DNA from: Capsaspora owczarzaki ATCC 30864
Taxonomy: Eukaryota > Opisthokonta > Filasterea
Assembly (NCBI RefSeq): GCF_000151315.2
Contig: NW_011887297.1
Coordinates: forward strand, 535,587 to 599,586
Direction: 5' to 3'
Length of the DNA stretch: 64,000 nt
Both the position numbers and the translations under genes were made by a program. Below, piece by piece: positions 54,453 to 64,000 of the stretch (positions within the stretch are counted from its first letter, which is position 1; every line of letters begins with the position of its first letter). Below the pieces are notes generated by a model. The model was given only the letters and a program-made list of their open reading frames with translations. It did not search any database and was not told the DNA's origin.

Positions 54453-57400
54453 ATGATTAAGAAGGCGGTACCCTCGGCTGCTCCTGCTCCCACTCCTACT
54501 CCCATGCGCGCTACAAGAGCCACCAAGCCAAAGACCAGCGGCAGCCTCGGTAGCACCGACGCAGCGGAGGACGATCGTGTGGTCACGCCAATGGAGGTCG
54601 ATCCACCCAAACCCAAGCGAGCTGCTGCCCGTGCTGCCAATGCTGCTGCTGCTGCCACTGCTGCTACACCAGCAGTACAAGTGGTTACTACTACTATTGC
54701 TGCTCCGCGAGGCAGGACCAGCAAGGCAGCCGCACCTGTCCCTGCCTCTTCAATCTCAGAGCCGCTGAGCAAGGTGCCGCCTGCCCAAGAGTTGTGAGAC
54801 GTAATGCCACTCCACTAACTCGTCGCTGACATCTTGTTCGCTTCGTTTGTGATTCCTACTGTTTGATTTTTCACATAACGCCAGACCGCTCAGAAGAAGG
54901 CCACTGCACCAACCAACCAAGGATCTCAGACTGTGAGCTACCATCTTCGTGCTCGCAAACCCATTCAGGTTGCAGTTGCGCGTACTGGCAAGACGAGTTC
55001 AACTTCCAGTAGTGGCGTCCCCACGACCATCCGCAGCAAGCGTCGGGCTGCTGAAATGGCCGGGGAGAACACCTCAACATCCAAGAAGAACAAGAAGAAG
55101 GCTCGTCAAACGGATGCTGACGACGGCGACTACGAGGACTGCGACGACGACACTGCTGGCGACGGCGACGACAACCAGGACAGCAAGAAGCTCAGCAGGG
55201 AGGAAGCGATCGGTGAAGCACTCCTGCAAAACACCACACTGACTACGCTCGAGTATGTACTTGTCGGCTTCTGCTAACTCCATGTTTGTTTGATGCCTTG
55301 ACTCACCGTATGGTATCAGCTTGGGCGACTGTGTGATTGACTTCAAGAATGCTAGAATGCAGCCGATTGCGGCAGCGTTAGTGCAGAACAAAACGCTGAC
55401 GACACTCCGGTATGTAAAGCTGGATCCATTTGCCGATGCCATGGTCATGGCAGCTGTACAATGTCCCCCTCGCTCACTACCTTGCTTTATGATAACAGGA
55501 CTAGAAATTACATTGACGCAGTGATTGCTGATGCACTGACGCAAAGCACCACACTGACTGAACTCTCGTAAGTTGTTGTTGCACCATTTGCCCGTGTTGC
55601 TTATGTGAGGTAATTGGCTCACCGTGTGACGACAGGGGTTACCTCGATGCCAATGGAGCGCGATCGATGGCAAAAGCACTGACGCAAAACGCCACGTTGA
55701 CCACGCTCTAGTACGCACCGCTTTCGCACTTTGATTGCATTCTAGTTTGCCATTGCAAACGCTCCATTTGTTTCGATGGCGTCGCTCATTGTGTGGTAAC
55801 AGTTTACACTCGGGTAAATTCGACTCGGCAGAATCAAACCCGATTGCCGCCATCCTGAAGCAAAACTCGACCCTGTCCACGCTCGTGTATGCTTCTTCCC
55901 TCTCATGCTGACCACTACCGCGTCTGATTGCGAACATCAATCTAACCATGTCTGTATGTTGGGTCAGGTTGTATGGTCCTCGAATTGGAGACTTTGGAGC
56001 TCAAGCGATCGGAAAAGTGCTGAAACAAAACACCACTTTGACTGCGCTCCGGTAAGGATTCCACCACTCTCTTTCTCGTCAGCTAGTTGTTTGTTCGCTG
56101 ATAAGTTGAATCGTATATTGGATTATTTATTCTCATTGCATGGTCACCAGCTTGATCTGCAACGACATTGGCAGCGCTGGAGCGCAAGCGATCGGAGAGG
56201 CACTCAAGACCAACTTCGCATTGACTACGCTTGTGTCAGTGCCATTCTCATGCTGAATCATTGCTTGAGGTCATGCGAGAAGAGCAGTGATGTGTGTTGC
56301 TCACTTCATTCAAATAGTTTGAATAACAATGATATTGGCGAAGCTGGAGCACGTGCGATCGCTGATGCTCTGGTGTGCAACAAGACGTTGACCACGCTTT
56401 CGTACGTTCCGCCGGATGGATGTTGTGGCCTTGGGTTCCACTGCTGCGTTGTTATGCCCTCGCTGACATCAATTGCCACAGCATGTACTGGTGTTCGATT
56501 GAAGATGCTGGAGTTGAAGCGATTGTTCACGCGCTCGAGAAGAACACTACGTTGACCTCCCTCAAGTATGATCCTCCGTTCTCATTTTGACTGAATTCAT
56601 GTTTTTGTAACTGCAAGCGATGGATCATTCGTCATATCGCTGACTGTAATGCTCGCAGCTTGAAAAACAATTCCAGCGGCTCAGGTGCGCAGGCGGCGAT
56701 ACCACGGATGCTCCAAGTGAACACGACGCTGACTGAGCTCGAGTACGTGCGAGCTCCTATCTTTTATTATGTCGTTCTTTGCTCATTTTTGTGCGAGGGG
56801 ACGGAGGCAATCGCGGCTGCCGAATACCGCGTGCTCACATGTTGCTGGTAGCCTGAGCCAAAATGGATTAAAAGGCGTTGGATTTCAAGCAATTGCAGAA
56901 GCGCTTGTACAAAACACGTCGCTCACGACACTCTTGTAAGAGCTGCCCTCTTTGTGTTGATGCATGCCGTGCTTTATGGCGGTATGCATTCGCTTTCGAT
57001 GGTATGACTCACTTTTTGGGAGTAGGCTTGCGCGTAACTTCCTGGAATTAGCCGACGCGCAGGCGATTGCTGCAGCACTCAAGAGCAACACCACACTGAC
57101 CACACTCGAGTATGTTTGCATTATGTTTTGCCGGTTCGACGCTATCACTCTTGATTATCAGAGTGCTTTGGAATTCTCACTGCTTGAGCACAGTCTGGGT
57201 GAAAGTTGGTTTGGTGATGCCGGCGCGCAGGCCATTGCGGATGCTCTTCGGCAGAACAAGACGCTTACCACTCTGCAGTATGTTTTTCAGCCGCACATTG
57301 GTCCATTTCTTGTCTGCAAAGGCCAAAGATTAACCTTGATGGTAATCAAGACTCAATGATTGCAGGATTGGCACTGCTGGACTCCAAGCGATCAGTGGAG

Positions 57401-60400
57401 CACTCACGCAGAACAACACGTTGACCACGCTCAAGTACGTTTGGTAGCGATGCTGTTGGCTATTCTTGTCTGGAAGAGAGCGAAGCTATATTCTGGTGAT
57501 TCATTTTCTTACCACTTGAAAACGCAGTCTTTCAATGAATCCGATTGACGATGTTGGAGCCAACAACATTGCCGAAATGCTGAAGTCGAACACAAGTTTG
57601 ACCACTCTCGAGTACGTTCTATGCTCCTGTTGTTGTGGAACTGGTTGTTGCTGCTTTTACTCACGATCAGCCAACAGTCTGAGTTGCAGTCAACTTTGTT
57701 TTAAAGTGCGCGAGATTGCCGAAGCACTCAAGCAGAACACCACGCTGACGACACTCGAGTAAGGGTTTCGAACACCTTTCTGTCACTCCCAAACACTCGC
57801 TGCTCCTTGATCGTTCTATTGCTCACCGCATTGCTCAATCAGTTTATCTTCCAATGATCGTGGTTTGATTGCCTTCAACCCTATCGGCGCCGTTGGAGCG
57901 CATGCGATTGCCGAGGCCCTGAAGCAGAATAGAACTCTGACTACGCTGCGGTACGTTCTTTGTTTGCTGATTGATGTCACACCTGAAGGCGGACGACCTG
58001 CTTGTTGGTATTCTTACTTAGCACGTGGTTGCAGTCTGAATAACAATGCCATTGGCACTGCTGGTGTGAAACCTATTGCCGAGGCGCTCAAAATGAACGC
58101 TGCGCTGACCACGCTCGAGTATGTTCAATCTTCCGCGGTGATTGGTGTCATGCCTCACTGTAATCACTTTGCTTGTTATGTGGGAGCAGGTTGGATGGCA
58201 ATTCCATTGGCGATGCTGAGACGCAGGCAATTGCACCCGCACTTGTTCAGAACACGACTCTAACCTCGCTCAAGTATATACCAAGTCGCACGCCGATATG
58301 CCTCGATGCTTGATTCACTGAAACTGACACTGTTTCTGGGATTAGACTAGGGAACGGCGTGCTTGGCAAAGCTGGAGCGCACTCGATTGCCACTGTGCTG
58401 AAGCAAAACGCCAAGCTCACCACCCTCGAGTACGGTCACCTTTCATTGTGTGTCGTTTGATGCTCCGAAAGCGATAGCAAGTGCTAATTGATGATTCATG
58501 GTTCGTTTTCTTGTTTGGTTGTTTGTTTTCTTCACCGTGATGGCATCACAGGGTGACGGCTCGCTTTGTTGACTCAGGAGTGCAAATGATCGCAGCCGCA
58601 CTCAAGCACAACACGACGCTGACCACGTTCAAGTAGGTTGCAATCCCTCGTGCCGGTCAAAATCTCACGTGTGCGCATAAAATGATTCTTTCTGATGCGA
58701 TTACTCACGGCGTGATTCCAGGTTGCGCGACATGAAGCGCTATGACCCTGAATTCGAGCGTGAAATGTCAGAACCATTGACCACAGAGCGGTATGTTGTC
58801 CTGCAGTTGACATTCACTCTGAAGTGGCCAGAGGTGGTCGCTCACGCAACTTGTCACCGTGTGGTCACAGTCTGCTGCCGCAGGTGCGTAATCCGCATGG
58901 ATTTGGACTCGAAAAAGCCCTGTCGCGGGTTTCCAGGCTTTTGTATGTTCCTTCTCCCTTCTCCTGTTGTTCCCCCTTCTATGACGACGACGCATGTGAT
59001 GCTTCTTTCGATGGATATAAGTAACTCAGTTTATGCGGACAGCTTGCGTGAGAACATTGTTGACTCTGCTGGAGTGCAAGTGATTCAAGAGGTTCTGAGT
59101 TTGATCAAGCCAAGCAAGCTTGAGTAAGTTCTCGTGTTCGGTTGGTGTTGTGACTTTCATTGCAACTCACATTGATTGTTGTTCACGACACTGTTTAGGA
59201 TTCGCTTTGGCCTTGACGACTTTGGAGCGCAAGTGCTTGCAACATCACTCAAGCAGAACTCTTGGATGACCGAGCTCAAGTTTGTTTGCTTCTTTCGCGC
59301 TGATGTTCTTTGTTCTGAGGGAGGAGGGGTGGTGGGGTGGCGGGGTGGCATCCGTGGCGTCCGTGGTCGATCGGATTCAGTTTTGGTGGGAGCACATCAG
59401 CGCTCACCGTGACAACAGTCTGCGTTCCAGTCAGGTTGGCCCGATTGGAGCCCAAGCGATTGCAGAAGCGCTGATGCAAAACACCAAGCTCACTATACTC
59501 AAGTATGTTGTCTTTCCATCGCGCTGGCTTGCTGATTATTGTCGTTCTTGGAGTCGTCAACTAATCGCAGCTCGACCATGTCGGGGGTTTGTTCAATCAC
59601 GACACGATTCTAGTCTGAGTTCCACTCAGCTCGGAGATGCAGGAGCGGAAGCGATTTCCAAGGCACTCAGGGTGAACACGACACTGACCACTCTAAAGTA
59701 CGAAATGGCTATTTCTGCCCTTGCTTATTGCGCCCTTTTGACGCACTGCGTTGATGATACTCACACGTTGAGCAGCCTGTACGAATGTTGGATTGGCAGT
59801 GCAGGAGCTCAGGCGCTGGCGGAGGAACTGAAGCAAAACGTGGGATTGACTTCATTCGAGTAGGTTTTCGTTCGCTTGCTACCTTGCATGCTGAGCATGT
59901 CGCTTGATGAGCAACGATACTTACACTTACCTTTTGAGAGCAGCCTGTCCCGCAATTCTATTCGCGATAGTGGTGCAAATGCGATGGCGGCAGTGATTTC
60001 GCAGAACACAACACTGACGACTCTCGAGTATGTTCCTCTCGCTTTTCTGCTATTTCGTGTCGCACTGGTCATTAAACAAGCTGCATGTTACTCACTGCAT
60101 TGTACACAGTCTCGGAAAGAATCATATTGGCGATGCTGGCGCCGAAAGGTTGGCAGAAGCGCTCCTGCGGAATACCACGCTCAAAGTGCTCAGGTATAAA
60201 ACCAGATTGAGATCAACAATGAATGTGTTTTTTCTGCTGCTCTGCAGTGCTTTTGCTCACTCGCATGTAAACAGTTTGTGGTATAACGAAATGAGCGAAG
60301 CAGGACAGCGAGTGATGGCAGCAGCACGCAGCCAGAATTCTGCACTTGACTCGCTCAAGTATGGGTCCCCTTTCTCTGATGCTGATACTGTCGTGTATGC

Positions 60401-60474
60401 ACGTGGTACTTACTGTTTGACGGTATGGCTTTCTCACTTGGAACAGCTTGAGCGAGAATCAACCGCCGAACTAA
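54453..60474 (+). CDS. Giant LRR protein: basic/acidic N-terminus and 30 one-exon LRR repeats
   Basis: The N-terminal exon (54453 to about 54773 or 54793, donor provisional) is Ala/Pro/Lys/Arg-rich. The second (54885-55252) has Lys-rich patches (KKNKKKARQ) and an Asp-rich stretch, suggesting a nuclear or nucleic-acid-binding tail. Then come 30 exons of about 66-109 bases, mostly 81-86, each holding one ribonuclease-inhibitor-type LRR. Examples start at 55320, 55969, 56151, 56316, 56660, 57028, 57678, 58035, 59418, 59942, 60110 and 60273. All introns split codons in phase 2. A final exon (60447-60474) adds a truncated repeat and stops. Repeats near 55499-55710 and 58552-58942 are more diverged. 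Consensus: N-IG-GA-AIAEALKQNTTLTTLEY. No NACHT, F-box or membrane helix is present. The function is unknown; NLRC3-like scaffolding is the nearest analogy. Confidence 0.8.
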
Positions 60475-61630
60475 CCAGAGAACGCTCTCTTCCCTTTCTC
60501 TGGTGGTCTGTTGCTGTGTTTTCTTCTGATGATGACTTTTGCTCACTTCGAGGTAGCAGATTGTGTTTGAATTCGGGTAGTTTGGTGGTTTTTGTTTCTG
60601 TTTGTTTGTTTTTTAAACTTGCATGGCTGGTTGTAGTAAATGTGCTTTTGAGTGTCAACCTTTCCATCATGCAAACCGTGTGCATGCTTGAATTAAGGCG
60701 CTGTGAAGTCCCTTGAAGCATGGACCAAAGCCGATCGACAGGAAACCCGAGTCAACACAAAAGAACAAAATGACCAACACGAAAATTCAAAACTGACCCC
60801 CTAAAAAGAATGGTTTGTTTGAGTTTGCTTCCCTTTGATTCTCAGAGAAGTCTGATGCTCTCGATCAAATCGCCCGATCTTCGGGTCCTTGTTTGGATGG
60901 GCAATGATGTTCGGAATGAGCGATTCGCCTGCATCGGTGCGAATCTCATTCTTGCACTGATAAACAGCTCGCAGGTCCCCTCGTTCGCCTCAGTCTTCGT
61001 TCTTTGTAAACTATACAGCCTTGATTGTGCAGACAATTCGCATCATGTCCTTTCACCATACCTGCTGAGAGCAATGACTGAGATTCACATTTCCATGCAC
61101 TACTCCCGTCCCCCCGCACTACTTTCCACGCACTCGCTGGTTCCAAAAAGTCAAACTGAGCTTGAACTTTTCGCTGAGCAGGCAGTGCTGCGATCCAGCG
61201 TGAGGAACTTTGGCGGGGCGGCAGAGTTGTTGATTGACAACAAAATCCACGGCGATCTTGTTTTTTGAAGTGCCCAAATCCGGCAATGAGCTTTCTGCCA
61301 TTCGCCATCACTGGAAGCATCGCCCCACACTGCCCCCTCGGTGTTGCTGTATTTGCGTTGTTGATTTTGGTTTTGGGTTTGCATTCCGAATGATCTGGGT
61401 CCTCCATGGGAAGCCAGAGAATCGTGCTTCATACTTTTCGGGGTGAAACCAGTTTGCCAACTTTTCGTTTTGTGGCTCGAAGGTTATCCTAAATTGCTTC
61501 AATGGCTGCATCGCTACTTGTACAAGCTTTGTCCATCTCACACCTACCTCGGCCTTTGGGTTTTATTGACCACATTTTTTTCCCGTTCACACAGCCTCAA
61601 CGTTTTCTTGCACAACAGCAGCCGATTCCG
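60475..61630. other. Intergenic region between the two last LRR genes
   Basis: More than 1.1 kb without a convincing gene. One open frame (60810-61268, 152 codons, plus strand) has no recognisable domain and poor codon bias, and I do not call it. T-rich stretches near 60590-60650 may belong to the 3' UTR of the giant LRR gene. An upstream in-frame ATG at 61502 could extend the next gene. Confidence 0.45.
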
Positions 61631-64000
61631 ATGCGCGACGCACATGTTCACCCTCGTGGCGCACTTTTTGCGTCATGGCTACTCGTGGCTTTGCTTGTCA
61701 TCGCACTTTCAAGTCCCAACGACGCACAGGACATCACTGCATGCGCTGTATGTGACTGCGGTGGCACATCTGTGAATTGTGCAGGTCGCAACCTGTCATC
61801 CATCCCTCCAGGCATACCCGCCAATACTACCATCCTGTAACCATGCCATGTTGCATTGCGAGCGTGAACGAGCACTTTTAGCCCCTCTTGTTTCACCCAA
61901 TTATTGAACCGTTGTGTCTTTTGGCATTTTGGCAGGTCCTTGTCTTCCAACGCTATTGCTGATTTTGGACCTGGTGAACTTACCAACCTCACAAGTCTTG
62001 TAATTTTGTAAAGTGCCAGCTAAGGACACAGGCGACTGGACACAGGCTCTGCCGCTGACCGCTTGATGATGTGCTTGTCCGGCACAGAGACTTGCGATTC
62101 AACCAGCTGACGCAACTTCGAGATGGTATCTTTGTCAATCAATCCAGCCTAGTTAGCCTGTACCGTCGTGGCAGAATGTGTTGGATATGGCAAGCCTACA
62201 ATGTTGCAGTAGAGTGTCCCGCTTACGCATTGCGATCGTTTGGCCAATAGCTACTTGAATGGAAATCCCTTGCTGACGAATGTCGCGCCGTCCGCCTTCT
62301 CGGGGTTGAACTCGCTTCAACTGCTGTGAGTCGTTCAAGGTCGTTGCTACAGCTGCATCACTTGCATAAATGGTCAACGCGCGAGAAATGTTGATGATGT
62401 GCATCGCTTGGTTTGTAGAAACTTATCGAGCACCGCCCTGACCGCTCTGCCCTCAACCATGCTCCAGGGTTTGCCTCAACTGCGCACATTGTAAGTCACT
62501 GTGCCTGTAACGACACAAGCAGCATTTGGTGCTTCATCTTGGCACGATCTCTTGCACTTGGACAGCTCCCTGAGAAGCACATCGATCATGTCGTTGCCAT
62601 CTCAACTGTTTCTCGGGCGTGGCACCTTGACGCAAATGTACGTGACAACGCTTTGAACGCCTTCCGATTTCTCCCGAATTTGATGTTCATGCTTTTCGCG
62701 TATTTTGCGTAGTGATCTCGGCTCGAATGCTCAGCTGACGAGCATCCCTGGAGGATTGTTCCAAGGGCTCGGTCAGCTGCAAACCCTGTAAGAGGTTGCA
62801 GTGTCTCTGTCAGAGCTCTGGGTTCTGGCGCAAACAAATTCGCCTGACTGCTCGTACCTGTAGAGACCTCGACTCCAACCCGCTCGTCACAACATTGCCG
62901 CCAGGGCTATTCCAAGGACTGACGCAACTCGTCTCGACTGATTTGAGCTTCAACGGGTTTGGCTTCAATGTGCCTCCCAGCACTTTTAACAACAGTATGG
63001 GCGCGCTTCAGGGTACGTCAAACAGCGCGCTGGGTGTTTTGCAACAAACAAACTAACCCCGAATCTCTGTACTTGGCTTTGGCTGCAAGCTTGTCCGAGT
63101 GCCTGTGCAACCTGTTTGGTCGACGGATCGGCATGTTGCAACTATGGATGCTTGACTTGCACCACAATCAACTTGTGCGCGAGTTGCTACTTGGACTTTG
63201 TGGCTGGTACCGGGTTTTGCTTTCCATCTGCGGCCACAAATGCATCCCTTGCATCAAGCGCCTCCTTTGCATCGAGTGCTTCTCTTGCGTCTGCTTCCGC
63301 TGCATCGCGATCCTTGTCTTCTCTTGCATTTGCATCGCCATCCCTCACGTCTCTAGCGTCTGCTTCCGCTGCATCATTGTCATCCCTGTCTTCTCTTTCT
63401 AGCGCGTCCGTGCAAACGGCGACCATCAGCGCGAGTTCTGCTTCGTCCTTGTTTGCGGCATCCTCGTCCACCGTCGTTGCCAGTTCCGGATCGTCGTCCA
63501 GCGCTGCCGCGGCTTCATCATCCGTTGTGGCCAGTTCAGCCTCATTCGTGTCGGCGTCTTCTTCCATCGCTGCTACAACCTCTGTCGCCTCTGGGCTTGA
63601 AAGTTCGGCTTCCTCGCTTGTGGCTGCTTCCTCATCCTCTGCCTTCCAACCATCTGCTTCCTCTGTCTTTGTCGCTTCAACGTCGTCGGTCGAGGCTTCC
63701 TCATTCCTCCGTGCTTCGTCTTTTTCGTCATCCATAGCGGCGAGCTCGGTCTCTTTGCCTCTCGCCTCGTTCACCTCTGCCGTCTTGGCTACTTCCATTT
63801 CTTCGCTGATCGCGGCCTCCTCGAGCGAGTTTGGATTGGCCTCGGCCACAAGCGCTGCCTCTGCCGCCACTGCGGCGATCGTTGCCTCGCGGGCGAGTCG
63901 GGCCTCACAAGCCTCTATGGCATCTGTGGTGTCTGGTGCTTCAATGGCATCCTTAGCTTCCGCAGTCTCGCAGGCGTCGCAGGCGTCACAGGCGTCACAG
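61631..64000 (+). CDS. Secreted or surface LRR protein with Cys-rich module and Ser/Ala-rich stalk (3' partial)
   Basis: The start at 61631 places a signal peptide (ASWLLVALLVIALSS) near the N-terminus; ATG 61502 is an in-frame alternative. An LRR N-terminal cap (CDCGGTSVNCAG, then LSSIPPGIP) is followed by exons holding one 24-25-residue LRR each: 61936-62007, 62088-62159, 62251-62325, 62419-62490, 62566-62637 and 62713-62787. The exon 62864-63012 carries two. Introns are again mostly phase 2. From 63090 a Cys-rich module appears (CPSACATC, then CCNYGC, CLTC, CASC), resembling a furin-like or EGF-like knot. It runs into a very long Ser/Ala/Val-rich stretch that leaves the window in a GCGTCACAG 9-base repeat. 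A membrane helix may lie beyond. This looks like a cell-surface receptor or adhesion protein; the ligand is unknown. Confidence 0.8.
63260..64000 (+). repeat. Low-complexity Ser/Ala codon repeat, ending in a GCGTCACAG array
   Basis: Imperfect repeats of GCATCN, GCCTCN and TCGTCN triplets code for a Ser/Ala/Val-rich stalk. The last 30 bases are near-perfect 9-base units (GCGTCACAG or GCGTCGCAG) that read Ala-Ser-Gln and continue past the window edge. Confidence 0.85.

Noticed and set aside
60810-61268. 152-codon plus-strand open frame between the last two LRR genes
   Set aside because: No domain, no conserved composition, mixed codon use and no splice context; not called without transcript support.
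63187-63870. Minus-strand open frame coding for an Ala/Glu/Asp-rich protein
   Set aside because: It is antisense to the Ser/Ala-rich stalk of the LRR surface gene; the plus frame continues the Cys-rich module and leaves the window in frame.

Overview
This window reads as a compact, intron-rich nuclear genome of a unicellular eukaryote, most likely a close relative of animals (a holozoan; a filasterean such as Capsaspora fits best). That placement is inferred from gene content: a prominin, a Melted/VEPH1 homologue, a CRIP-type LIM protein, an ACAP-type ArfGAP, a two-pore channel, a CREB/ATF-like bZIP factor, a non-TALE homeodomain protein and a kexin/furin protease lie side by side. Coding DNA is fairly GC-rich. 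Introns are mostly 60-250 bases with long T runs before the acceptor, and intergenic gaps are usually 200-500 bases. I saw no mobile elements, tRNA or rRNA genes or CRISPR arrays.

Layout. 1-2964 (+) prominin, cut at its 5' end; 3387-8590 (+) Melted/VEPH1-like protein with an inserted FYVE finger; 8831-9937 (+) CRIP-like LIM protein with a 9-base microexon; 11527-12453 (+) phytanoyl-CoA dioxygenase-like enzyme; 12669-14618 (-) SLC43-like transporter; 14855-18005 (-) furin/kexin protease; 18775-20942 (+) bZIP factor; 21204-25391 (-) two-pore channel; 25633-26844 (-) small mitochondrial protein; 27239-31154 (+) BAR-PH-ArfGAP-ankyrin-PH protein; 31385-35423 (-) M1 aminopeptidase; 35811-37876 (+) LRR protein built from identical 84-base exons; 38248-40317 (-) PIN-like carrier; about 40820-42461 (+) homeodomain protein; 42740-45380 (+) PPP1R37-like LRR protein; 45828-47886 (-) nucleoporin SEH1; 48168-50110 (+) transmembrane disulfide isomerase; 50311-53952 (-) SEL1-pseudokinase-RING protein; 54453-60474 (+) a giant LRR gene with 30 full repeat exons; 61631 to beyond 64000 (+) a secreted LRR/Cys-rich/Ser-Ala-rich surface protein.

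The genes are unrelated housekeeping, membrane-traffic and signalling genes and do not form a pathway. Themes recur, though: phosphoinositide and endolysosomal proteins (FYVE/PH, ArfGAP, two-pore channel), secretory-pathway processing (furin, aminopeptidase, disulfide isomerase), and modular LRR genes in which every intron has the same phase. Exon borders were set by hand from splice signals, reading-frame continuity and remembered family sequences. Borders marked provisional need transcript support.
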